From Verrucomicrobiota bacterium (lineage in GTDB: Bacteria > Verrucomicrobiota > Verrucomicrobiia > Opitutales > Opitutaceae), in assembly GCA_023432225.1 (NCBI GenBank), contig JAEYUW010000002.1, forward strand, positions 248,001-312,000: DNA of 64,000 bases. Reading direction: 5' to 3'. The notes under the pieces are model-generated. The model saw only the letters and a list, made by a program, of their open reading frames with translations. It was not told the DNA's origin and did not search any database. This document shows positions 16,780 through 24,796 of the stretch, piece after piece (within the stretch, counting starts at the first letter, position 1; the number at the start of each line of letters is the position of its first letter). Both the position numbers and the translations under genes were made by a program.

Positions 16780-18224
16780 GCGCTGTTTCCCAACCCCAGA
16801 CTCCCATGAGCAAGTTTAACCAAGTGAACGAACAGATCGGCCGCTACCGCTGGACGATCTGTTCGCTGGTCTTCTTCGCGACGACCGTCAACTACCTCGA
16901 CCGAAACGTTCTCGGTCTCCTCAAACCGGTTCTGTCCGCGGACGGCGTCTTCGGCACCGACAAGGCCTCGCAGGAACTGAACTATTCGACCGTGGTGATC
17001 TGCTTCCAGTTCACCTACGCGATCGGCATGATCTTCGCCGGTCGCTTCATCGACTGGGTCGGCACGAAGTCCGGTTATGCTTACTCGCTGATCGGCTGGA
17101 GCATTGCGGCCATCGGCCACGCTTTCGGCCACCACACGTGGAGCTTCGGCTTCTGGCGCGCGGCGCTCGGCCTCACCGAGTCGGGCAATTTTCCCGCGGC
17201 GAACAAGACGATGGCCGAATGGTTCCCCAAAAAGGAACGCGCGCTCGCGACCGGTCTCTACAACTCCGGCGCGAACGTCGGAGCGATCGTCGCGCCCGTT
17301 ACCGTGCCCTACATCGCGGAGTGGTGGGGCTGGGAATGGGCTTTCATCCTCACCGGTGCCATCGGCCTCCTCTGGCTGTTCTTCTGGTATCGGATGTATG
17401 ACTCCCCGGCGGCCAAGCTGAAAAACGGCCAGCTCAGTCAGGCCGAATACGACTACATCCACAGCGACAAGGAAGACGCTCCCGCACCCGCCGCGAACGG
17501 CGCGGCGCCGGCGAAAGTCAGCTGGTTCAAGCTTCTTGGCTTCCGCCAGACTTGGGCGTTCTTCTTCGGCAAATTCCTGACCGATCCGATCTGGTGGTTC
17601 TACATGTTCTGGCTCCCGGCCTTCCTCAACGAGGAGAACGCGCGCAAGATCACGGCCTTCAAGGAGGCCAATCCCGGCTTCACCGGCGCGAACTCCGAAG
17701 TGCCCGGGTTCATCAGCTGGACCGTCGCCGTCGCCGTCGTCTACTCGATCTCCACCGTCGGCTCGATCTTCGGCGGTTGGCTGCCGAAGCGCTTTGCCAA
17801 CGGCGGCATGGATCTGAACAAGGCGCGCAAGCTCTCGATGTTCATCTTCGCCCTCGGGCCGCTGAGCGTGCTCTTCGCTTCGAGGCTCGGAGAGATCCAC
17901 ATCTGGCTCGCCGTCCTCACGATCGGCGTCGCGACGGCCGCGCACCAAGCGTGGTCGGCCAATATCTTCACGACCGTCTCCGATATGTTCCCGAAGCGCG
18001 CCGTGGCGTCCGTCACCGGCATCGGCGGCATGGCCGGCGGCCTCGGCGGCATCTTGATCGCCCGCGCGGCGGGCGTGCTCCTCGCGCACTACACCACGCT
18101 CGGCAAGATCGAGGTTGGCTACGGCATTCTCTTTGTGGTTTGCGGCTCCGCCTACATCGTCGCCTGGGTCGTCATGCACCTGCTCGTGCCGAAGTTCCAG
18201 CTCGTTAAGCTCGACGAAGCCTAA
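16776..18224 (+). CDS. MFS transporter, hexuronate type (ExuT-like)
   Basis: 482 aa, twelve predicted membrane segments. The N-terminal 'NYLDRNVLGLLKPVL' and 'FAGRFIDWVGTKSGYAYSLIGWSIAAIGHA' are typical of the anion:cation symporter branch that includes ExuT and related sugar-acid carriers. 'ALGLTESGNFPAANKTMAEWFPKKERALATGLYNSGANVGAIVAP' is characteristic. It would import galacturonate or glucuronate with protons. The first ATG overlaps the stop of the fusion gene (ATGA); a second ATG at 16806 begins MSKFNQVNEQIGRYRW and may be the true start. Confidence 0.88.
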   Translation: MSAVSQPQTPMSKFNQVNEQIGRYRWTICSLVFFATTVNYLDRNVLGLLKPVLSADGVFGTDKASQELNYSTVVICFQFTYAIGMIFAGRFIDWVGTKSGYAYSLIGWSIAAIGHAFGHHTWSFGFWRAALGLTESGNFPAANKTMAEWFPKKERALATGLYNSGANVGAIVAPVTVPYIAEWWGWEWAFILTGAIGLLWLFFWYRMYDSPAAKLKNGQLSQAEYDYIHSDKEDAPAPAANGAAPAKVSWFKLLGFRQTWAFFFGKFLTDPIWWFYMFWLPAFLNEENARKITAFKEANPGFTGANSEVPGFISWTVAVAVVYSISTVGSIFGGWLPKRFANGGMDLNKARKLSMFIFALGPLSVLFASRLGEIHIWLAVLTIGVATAAHQAWSANIFTTVSDMFPKRAVASVTGIGGMAGGLGGILIARAAGVLLAHYTTLGKIEVGYGILFVVCGSAYIVAWVVMHLLVPKFQLVKLDEA

Positions 18225-18225
18225 C

Positions 18226-19284
18226 ATGCACCTCCGCGCTCTCGCGCTCTGTCTCCTGCTCACCGCGCCGCTCGGCGCGGTCGAGTCGGTGAAATGGTCC
18301 GAACGCCTCCCACGCGATCCGCAATGGCTCGCCGGCGAACAGGGCCGCGCGATCGCGGAGAATCTGCTGCTCTATCAATATCCCTCAGGCGGCTGGCCGA
18401 AGAACGTCGACATGGCCAAGCCGCTCTCGCCGTCGCAGAAAGCGGAACTCGAGGAGCGTCCGCACGACGATGCGACGATCGACAACGGCGCCACGACGAC
18501 GCAGACCGCGTTCCTCGCGCGCGCCTACGCCGCCACGAAGGAAGAGCGTTATCGCGCCGCCGCCGAGCGCGGCATCGATTACCTGCTCGCCGCGCAATAC
18601 CCGAACGGTGGCTGGCCGCAGTATTTCCCCATCCGTAAAGGCTACTACACGCACATCACGTTCAACGACGACGCGATGGTTCGCGTGCTCCAGGTGTTGC
18701 GCGCGGTGGGCGAGGGGAGCGATGGTTTCGCGTGGGTCGATGAGGCGCGCCGCACCAAAGCCCGAGCCGCCGTCGCCAAGGGCGTTGAGTGCATCCTGAA
18801 ATGCCAGGTCACGCAAAACGGCGTGCTGACCGCGTGGTGCGCGCAACACGACGAGACAACCTTCGCGCCGGCCTGGGCGCGGAAATTCGAGCCGCCGTCC
18901 CTCGCCAGTCGCGAGAGCTCCGGTGTCGTCGCTTTCCTGATGAGCGTGCCGAATCCCTCGCCGGAAATTGTGCGCGCCGTCGATGCGGCCATCGCTTGGT
19001 TTGAAAAAGTGCACGTGCGCGGCATCCGCTGGACGGAGCGCCCGACCGCCGACGGCAAAGGCATGGAACGCTTTGCCACCGCCGATCCGTCCGCGCCGCC
19101 CACTTGGGCGCGTTTCTACGAGCTCGGCACCGACCGCCCGATCTTCATGGGCCGCGACTCCGTCGTGCACTACGACGTTAATGAAATCGAACTCGAGCGC
19201 CGCAACGGCTATGGCTGGTATTCCGACCAGCCGAAATCGACGCTCAAGGCCTATCGCGCCTGGAAGGCGAAACAGAAACCCTGA
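18226..19284 (+). CDS. Pectate lyase, polysaccharide lyase family 10
   Basis: 352 aa with a short signal peptide (MHLRALALCLLLTAPLGAVE). It cleaves polygalacturonate by beta-elimination, producing the unsaturated ends that the GH105 domains and KduI act on. The alpha-toroid family 10 features are clear: 'LLYQYPSGGWPKNVDMAKPLS', 'DDATIDNGATTTQTAFLARAY', 'AQYPNGGWPQYFPIRKGYYTHITFNDDAM', 'LTAWCAQHDETTFAPAWARKFEPPSLASRESSGV', and 'FYELGTDRPIFMGRDSVVHYDVNEI'. The start codon lies one base after the transporter stop, indicating one operon. Confidence 0.93.
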   Translation: MHLRALALCLLLTAPLGAVESVKWSERLPRDPQWLAGEQGRAIAENLLLYQYPSGGWPKNVDMAKPLSPSQKAELEERPHDDATIDNGATTTQTAFLARAYAATKEERYRAAAERGIDYLLAAQYPNGGWPQYFPIRKGYYTHITFNDDAMVRVLQVLRAVGEGSDGFAWVDEARRTKARAAVAKGVECILKCQVTQNGVLTAWCAQHDETTFAPAWARKFEPPSLASRESSGVVAFLMSVPNPSPEIVRAVDAAIAWFEKVHVRGIRWTERPTADGKGMERFATADPSAPPTWARFYELGTDRPIFMGRDSVVHYDVNEIELERRNGYGWYSDQPKSTLKAYRAWKAKQKP

Positions 19285-19324
19285 CCGCCCCGCGCCGCTG
19301 GCGGCGCCTCAATCCTCTTCACGC

Positions 19325-20113
19325 ATGAATACCCACGAATATCTTGCATCCCTCTTCGGTCTGCACGGCAAAGTCGCCGTCGTCATCGGAGGCACCGGTG
19401 AACTTTGCGGCGCGATGGCCGAAGGTCTCGCTGGCGCCGGCGCCGAAGTCGTCCTCGTCGGCCGCAACGCCGACAAGGCCCAAGCCCGACTCGACAAAAT
19501 CACCGCTGCCGGCGGCAAGGGCTGGTTCCACAGCGCCGAGGCCACCAGCAAGGCCGAGCTCGAAGCGCTCCGCGATGCCGTCATCGCGCGCAGCGGTCGC
19601 ATCGACATCGTCATCAATGGCGCGGGCGTGAACTCTGCCACGCCTTACTTCGATATTTCCGAGGACGAGTTCGACCGCATCGTGCGCGTGAACCTCAAGG
19701 GCGTCTTCCTCGGCTGCCAGGTGTTCGGCAAATACCTCGTCGAGCGCGGCCAGGGCGGCTCGATCATCAATCTCGGTTCGATGTCCGGCATCGTGCCGCT
19801 GTCGCGCGTCTTCACCTACTCGGCCACGAAGGGCGCCGTGCACAACCTCACGCTCAATCTCGCCCGCGAGTGGGCGCCGCACAAGGTGCGCGTGAACGTG
19901 CTCGTTCCGGGCTTTTTCCCCGCGGAGCAGAACCGCAAGATCCTTTCCCCCGACCGCGTCACGTCGATCATGGGCCACACGCCCATGAAACGTTTCGGCG
20001 AAGCGCGCGAACTCATCGGAGCGACGCTGCTGCTGGCCAGCGACGGCGCCGGCTCCTTCATCACCGGCGAAGAACTCATCGTCGACGGTGGTTATCACGC
20101 CATGACGATCTGA
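19325..20113 (+). CDS. SDR oxidoreductase, probable D-mannonate (fructuronate) oxidoreductase
   Basis: 262-aa short-chain dehydrogenase. The nucleotide loop is 'VIGGTGELCGAMAEGL' and the active-site pair is Tyr165/Lys169 in 'YSATKGAVHN'. 'NLGSMSGIVPLSRVFTYSATK', 'RVNVLVPGFFPAEQN' and the C-terminal 'ITGEELIVDGGYHAMTI' resemble SDR-type mannonate oxidoreductases that replace UxuB in some bacteria. It stands directly before the probable tagaturonate epimerase and UxaC, so reduction of fructuronate to mannonate is the step that the set needs. The exact substrate is inferred from context. Confidence 0.75.
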   Translation: MNTHEYLASLFGLHGKVAVVIGGTGELCGAMAEGLAGAGAEVVLVGRNADKAQARLDKITAAGGKGWFHSAEATSKAELEALRDAVIARSGRIDIVINGAGVNSATPYFDISEDEFDRIVRVNLKGVFLGCQVFGKYLVERGQGGSIINLGSMSGIVPLSRVFTYSATKGAVHNLTLNLAREWAPHKVRVNVLVPGFFPAEQNRKILSPDRVTSIMGHTPMKRFGEARELIGATLLLASDGAGSFITGEELIVDGGYHAMTI

Positions 20114-20116
20114 AAC

Positions 20117-20204
20117 AGTAGCGAGTAGCGAGCATTCGCGAAAGCCACCCACGCCAAACTCAGTTCGGTCCTACTCGCTACCCGCTACTCACTACTCGCT
20201 ACTC
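20117..20204. repeat. Inverted repeat of AGTAGCG units
   Basis: AGTAGCGAGTAGCGAG on the left (20117-20132) faces several copies of its complement (CTACTCGCTACCCGCTACTC and onward, 20171-20204) just before the next gene. It can fold into a long hairpin in the intergenic mRNA. Similar GAGTAGCGAG repeats are common intergenic decoration; no gene is present. Confidence 0.75.
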
Positions 20205-20212
20205 CCGCCCCC

Positions 20213-22033
20213 ATGTCCGCGATCAACACTTTCCTCCTCAAAAACAACATCCGCATCGCGCAGAATCCCTGCGTGAGCCCCGACTTCTGCCTCGATTGGG
20301 TCGGCCTTCAAGCCGACCTCCGCGCCGGCAAAGCGTGCGAATACACCAAGAGCCATTTCGCCACCGCCGCCGGCACGTGGACGCTCTGGGAAAACGCGCA
20401 GGGCGACTGCGCATGGAAACTCGTCGGCAACGCCGCACCGCTCGCGGACGGCGTGAAGATCGGCGACGCCACGTTTTTCCCTGCGACGTTCGCGAATCTC
20501 CTCCAACTCAAGAATCTCATCCAGGAGCACGACGCTGCCTCGACGATCTTCCCGACCGCCGGCGCGAAGCTCGGTCGCAGCACGCTCGGCGTTGGCGCGC
20601 GTTTCACGACGCTGCACTGGCCCGCGGTGGAGTGGGCGATGAGCGCGCTCGATCTCGGCATGACGGCCAACCAGAACTCGATCCCGCGCGAACTCGTCTA
20701 CGACGTCGATGCGATGCTCGAGAACCGCCTCGACACCGTGCCGTTCCCGTTCATCGGCACGAACGTCCCCGAAGGCCACCAGGGCCAGAGCGTCGAAGGC
20801 ATGAGCCACGGCTCCGTCATCTCGCGCCTCAAATCCGGTTTTCATCACCGGAAGATCGCGTGGAGCTTCAACGCCGATCACCAGCCGATCGGCGGCAAGT
20901 TCGACGTTCGCGAAGACGCCCTCGTCAAGGGCTGCCTGCTCGCCAGCTACATCACCTTCGATCTCTCGCCCGAACTCGCGCTCAACCAGCCCGCGAAGCT
21001 CGCCGACATCCCCGCCGACGTCGTGAGCCAGACGCGCGCGCGCGTCGCCGCCGCCGGCTTGCAGCTCGATGACGCCGCGTTCAACAAGCTCCTCGAGACC
21101 GTTTGGACGCCGATGCAAAAGATGAAGCGCCGCGACGACAAATACGCCGCCGCTCGCGCCGCCGCGTTCACCACCGACGTCGGCCGCAAGTATCTCCGCG
21201 AGCTCTCGATCGACGAATTGCCCGGCCTCACGACGCCGGAAACGACCGCCATCATGCTCGCGCTCTGCGAGGTGCTCGGCATGCCCGTGAACTTCATCGC
21301 GCCCGCGTTCGGCTTCCAGAAGAACACGCCGTATCCGGACAACGCCGCGCTGAAGAAGCTCATCGAGGCGCAGTGGAACGTCTGCCAGAAGTTCGGCGTT
21401 TCGATCGGTTTCCACTCCGGCTCCGGCAAGTCCGCCGAGAATTACCAGGTCATGGGCCAGGTCACGGGCAGCGCGCTCGAGATCAAGACCAGCGGCCGTT
21501 ACACCTACGAGATGGGCGTGGCGCTCTCGCAATCGAAGAACGCCGCCGACGCCGCGCTCTGGCGCGACTGGTATCAGTTCACGATTGACATGGCCGTCGC
21601 CGGTGCGTTCAGCGCCGACCCGACCGAGCAGAAGATGGCGCGCGTGTTCATCACCACGTCGCTCACCGCCGCGGGAAAGCCGGCCGACGTTTATGCGTCG
21701 CCGGCCGCAACGCGCGCCGCCCTCGAAGCCCTGCCGCCGAGTGCCGAGCACATGTTCTTCTTCGAATACAACTTCCTCTACGTGCTCGCCGCCGGCGGGC
21801 GCGCGGAGAAGTCGGCCCTCGGCGATCACACGCCGGCGGGCTACGCGCAACGCGCGCGCTTCTACGCGATCAGCCCCGAGGCGCGCCTGATCTTCGCGCG
21901 TCGCGTGGCCGACTACCTGATCTTCCTCGCCGAAAACACCGGCCTCGCCACCGCCGAACGCTGCGCCGCCGCCCGCAAGCTGCTCAACAGCTACGAGACT
22001 TACCAGGCCTTCTTCGACGCCATCAGTCGCTGA
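20213..22033 (+). CDS. uxaE: Probable tagaturonate epimerase
   Basis: 606-aa cytoplasmic protein without signal peptide. I assign it to the UxaE family (interconverts D-tagaturonate and D-fructuronate, described in Thermotoga) from overall resemblance, for example 'TAGAKLGRSTLGVGARFTTLHWPAVEWAM', 'IGFHSGSGKSAENYQVMG' and 'EIKTSGRYTYEMGVALSQS'. Context supports it strongly: UxaC follows and an SDR suited to fructuronate reduction precedes, which leaves exactly the epimerase step to fill. It is longer than the Thermotoga enzyme as I remember it. A different sugar-acid isomerase is possible. Confidence 0.65.
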   Translation: MSAINTFLLKNNIRIAQNPCVSPDFCLDWVGLQADLRAGKACEYTKSHFATAAGTWTLWENAQGDCAWKLVGNAAPLADGVKIGDATFFPATFANLLQLKNLIQEHDAASTIFPTAGAKLGRSTLGVGARFTTLHWPAVEWAMSALDLGMTANQNSIPRELVYDVDAMLENRLDTVPFPFIGTNVPEGHQGQSVEGMSHGSVISRLKSGFHHRKIAWSFNADHQPIGGKFDVREDALVKGCLLASYITFDLSPELALNQPAKLADIPADVVSQTRARVAAAGLQLDDAAFNKLLETVWTPMQKMKRRDDKYAAARAAAFTTDVGRKYLRELSIDELPGLTTPETTAIMLALCEVLGMPVNFIAPAFGFQKNTPYPDNAALKKLIEAQWNVCQKFGVSIGFHSGSGKSAENYQVMGQVTGSALEIKTSGRYTYEMGVALSQSKNAADAALWRDWYQFTIDMAVAGAFSADPTEQKMARVFITTSLTAAGKPADVYASPAATRAALEALPPSAEHMFFFEYNFLYVLAAGGRAEKSALGDHTPAGYAQRARFYAISPEARLIFARRVADYLIFLAENTGLATAERCAAARKLLNSYETYQAFFDAISR

Positions 22034-22037
22034 CCTC

Positions 22038-22074
22038 TAGGTCCCATAGGGCTCATGCGTCCCGTAGGTCCCAT
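22038..22074. repeat. Direct repeat TAGGTCCCAT
   Basis: Two exact copies of TAGGTCCCAT (22038-22047, 22065-22074), with a degenerate CATGCGTCCCGTAGG between them, fill the gap in front of uxaC. Short GTCCCATAGG arrays of this kind look like a microrepeat family. No function is visible. Confidence 0.6.
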
Positions 22075-22083
22075 CTTCCGCCC

Positions 22084-23502
22084 ATGAAACCGTTCATTCA
22101 CGACGACTTCCTCCTGCAGACCGCGACCGCGCGCGACCTATACCACGCGTTCGCCCAAGCCGAGCCGATCTTCGACTACCATTGCCACCTCCCGCAGAAG
22201 CTGATCGCCGACAACCATCAGTTCGCGGACCTCTCCGAGATCTGGCTGGGCGGTGACCACTACAAGTGGCGCGCGATGCGCACCAACGGCGTGCAGGAAC
22301 GCGTGTGCACCGGCGACGCGACGCCGCGTGAGAAGTTCGACGCGTGGTGCGCGGCCGTGCCGCACACGCTGGGCAATCCGCTCTATCACTGGTCGCACCT
22401 CGAGCTGAAGCGCTACTTCGGCATCGACGAGATCATCAACCCGAAGTCGGCCGACGCGATCTGGAAGACCGCCAACGAGAAGCTAGCGACGATGCGCGTG
22501 CACGACATCCTCGCGGCCAACAAGGTCGCGGTCATCTGCACGACCGACGACCCGGCCGACTCGCTCGCCGATCATGAGCGCATCAAGAAACTCAGCATCA
22601 AGACGCGCGTTTATCCGACGTTCCGTCCCGACAAGGCCCTCGGCGTGAATGCGCCCGCCGCCTTCAACGCCTGGCTCGAACGCCTCGGCGGGGAGGCGAA
22701 GATGCCGGTCAAGACGTTCGACGATCTGCTCAACGCGCTGAAGAAGCGCCACGACGACTTCCACGCCGTCGGTTGCCGCCTCTCCGACCACGGCATGGAG
22801 CAGGCGCTCTCCGAGCCTTGCACGCACGCCGAGGCCGCCGCGATCTTCGACGCCGCGCGCGCCGGCAAGGCCGCGAATGCGACGGAGTGGGCGAAGTTCG
22901 GTTCGTTCCTCATGCTCGAGTTCGGCCGCTGGGATGCCGCGAAGGGCTGGACGAAGCAGCTGCACCTCGGCGCCATGCGCAACAACAACGCCCGCCTGCT
23001 CAAGCAGCTCGGGCCCGACACCGGCTTCGACAGCATCGGCGATTTCCCGCAGGCGCGCGCGCTCAGCCGCTACCTTGATGCGCTCGACTCGACCGGCGAG
23101 TTGCCGCGCACCGTGCTCTACAACCTGAACCCCGCCGACAACTACGTCTTCGCGACGATGATCGGCAATTTCCAGGACGGCTCGGTCGCGGGCAAAATCC
23201 AGTTCGGCTCCGGCTGGTGGTTCCTCGACCAGAAGGAGGCGATGGAGTGGCAGATGAACGCGCTCATGAATCTCGGTCTGATCAGCCGCTTCGTCGGCAT
23301 GCTCACCGATTCGCGCTCGTTCCTCAGCTACACACGCCACGAGTATTTCCGGCGCGTGCTCTGCAATCTGCTGGGCAACATGATCGAAAACGGCGCGATC
23401 CCGAACGATCGCGAACTCGTCGGCGGCATGGTGAAGAACATCTGCTTCGCCAACGCCCGCGGCTACTTCCGTCTCGAACTCGATCCGGCGTTCCGCGCCT
23501 AA
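22084..23502 (+). CDS. uxaC: Glucuronate/galacturonate isomerase
   Basis: 472-aa amidohydrolase-fold isomerase that turns galacturonate into tagaturonate and glucuronate into fructuronate in the cytoplasm. Signatures: N-terminal 'MKPFIHDDFLLQTATARDLYH', the metal motif 'IFDYHCHLPQKLIADN', 'HWSHLELKRYFGID', 'ICTTDDPADSL', 'RKLHLGAMRNNN'-like 'QLHLGAMRNNNARLL', 'GSGWWFLDQKEAMEWQMNALMNLGLISRFVGMLTDSRSF' and 'YTRHEYFRRVLCNLLG'. Full family length. It makes the substrate for the preceding epimerase gene. Confidence 0.96.
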   Translation: MKPFIHDDFLLQTATARDLYHAFAQAEPIFDYHCHLPQKLIADNHQFADLSEIWLGGDHYKWRAMRTNGVQERVCTGDATPREKFDAWCAAVPHTLGNPLYHWSHLELKRYFGIDEIINPKSADAIWKTANEKLATMRVHDILAANKVAVICTTDDPADSLADHERIKKLSIKTRVYPTFRPDKALGVNAPAAFNAWLERLGGEAKMPVKTFDDLLNALKKRHDDFHAVGCRLSDHGMEQALSEPCTHAEAAAIFDAARAGKAANATEWAKFGSFLMLEFGRWDAAKGWTKQLHLGAMRNNNARLLKQLGPDTGFDSIGDFPQARALSRYLDALDSTGELPRTVLYNLNPADNYVFATMIGNFQDGSVAGKIQFGSGWWFLDQKEAMEWQMNALMNLGLISRFVGMLTDSRSFLSYTRHEYFRRVLCNLLGNMIENGAIPNDRELVGGMVKNICFANARGYFRLELDPAFRA

Positions 23503-23504
23503 GC

Positions 23505-23566
23505 GAGGTAGCGCAGGCGTCCCGCCTGCCTCGGTCGAACGGCGGGCCTGACGTCTGCGCTACTCG
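23505..23566. repeat. REP-like palindrome pair (GAGGTAGCGCAGGC family)
   Basis: GAGGTAGCGCAGGCG/CGCCTGCCTC at 23505-23532 and GGCGGGCCTGACGTCTGCGC followed by TACTCG at 23541-23566 form a facing pair between uxaC and the lyase gene. The sequence differs from the GTAGGGCC family but the plan is the same. Confidence 0.75.
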
Positions 23567-23580
23567 CCGTCTTCGTTGTC

Positions 23581-24654
23581 ATGAACTCCTTCCGCTTCGC
23601 TCTGATCGTCACCGCGGCCCCGTTGCTCGCTCTCGCGCAACCCGCGAAACCGTTCCTCCTCGACGCCGAGCCGCGCACCGCGGCCCAGCTCGACGCGGAA
23701 ATCAAAAAGGCACTGGCCGCGCCGATCCGCACCGTCGTCGACAAGCCGAAGCCCTCGCCGACGGGCGATGCGCACGACTACGTGAGCTACGCGCGCTACT
23801 ACTGGCCCGATCCCTCGAAGCCGGACGGCCTGCCTTACGTTTCGCGCGATGGTCACCACAATGAGGAGCAGGTCGCCGCCGGTGATCGCGGTCGCTTGGG
23901 GAAATTCTGTGACACCGTGACGGTGCTCGCGCTCGGCTGGGCGAAGGACCGCCGCGAAGATTGCGCGCGCCGGGCCGGCGAATGGATTCGCGCCTGGCTG
24001 CTCGCGCCCGAGACGCGCATGAGGCCCGCGCTCGACTACGCGCAGGTGCGCCTGGGCCACAACCGCAATCTGGGCAATCCCGCCGGCGTGCTCGATTCGC
24101 GCGGTCTCGCTTGGGTGGCCGATGCCGTGGCCGTGCTACACGGCTCGCCTGCGCTGAGCGCTGACGAAGAGCGCGCCGTGCGCATGTGGTTCGAAGAATT
24201 CTACCGCTGGCTCGAGACTGCGCCGAACGCGAAGAAAGAGCACGCCGCGACGAACAATCACGGCTCGTGGTTCCTCGTGCAGGCCGCGGGCATCGCGCTC
24301 TACCTCGGCCGCGAGGACGACGCGCGTCGTCTATGTGAGGAGAACCAAGCGCGCATTGCCGCGCAGATTCAACCTAACGGCAGTCAGCCGGACGAACTGC
24401 GCCGCCAGGACGCGCTCGGCTACAGCCGTTTCAATCTCGAGGCTCAGGTGCTCGTCGCCCGCATCGGCCGGCGTGTCGGCGTCGATCTCTGGAACTATGA
24501 GGCGCCCAATGGCGGCAGCCTGAAGAAGGCGCTCGCTTACATCGCGCCCTACAACGCCGATCCCTCGAAGTGGCCCGGCAACCAGCGCGAAAAACTTCCG
24601 CCCGGATTTCTCGACGCGTTGCTCGCGCAAGCCGCCGAGCTGGACCAACCCTGA
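23581..24654 (+). CDS. Alginate-lyase-domain polysaccharide lyase (uronan lyase, PL38/PL5-like)
   Basis: 357-aa exported enzyme; signal peptide to about residue 20 ('LIVTAAPLLALAQ'). The alginate_lyase (PF05426-type) alpha-toroid is shown by 'HDYVSYARYYWPDPSKPDGLPYVSRDGHHNEEQ', 'DYAQVRLGHNRNLGNPAGVLDSRGL', 'EHAATNNHGSWFLVQAAGIALYLG' (catalytic Asn-His region) and 'PNGSQPDELRRQDALGYSRFNLEAQVLVARIGRRVGVDLWNYE'. Family members cleave glucuronan or alginate by beta-elimination. As the last gene of the uronate operon it widens the substrate range to other uronans; the true polymer cannot be told from sequence. Confidence 0.8.
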   Translation: MNSFRFALIVTAAPLLALAQPAKPFLLDAEPRTAAQLDAEIKKALAAPIRTVVDKPKPSPTGDAHDYVSYARYYWPDPSKPDGLPYVSRDGHHNEEQVAAGDRGRLGKFCDTVTVLALGWAKDRREDCARRAGEWIRAWLLAPETRMRPALDYAQVRLGHNRNLGNPAGVLDSRGLAWVADAVAVLHGSPALSADEERAVRMWFEEFYRWLETAPNAKKEHAATNNHGSWFLVQAAGIALYLGREDDARRLCEENQARIAAQIQPNGSQPDELRRQDALGYSRFNLEAQVLVARIGRRVGVDLWNYEAPNGGSLKKALAYIAPYNADPSKWPGNQREKLPPGFLDALLAQAAELDQP

Positions 24655-24796
24655 GCGTTGCGGCGGCGGCAGGGCAGGGCGTGTTCCGCCGAGCCCACCG
24701 CCTTAAGCGCGCACCACGATGCCCCCGCCGGGAGCGACGGCCGCTTAGCGGTGATCGGGCGTGCGCAACAGCGATGCGCCGAAGAGCTCGGGTGAC

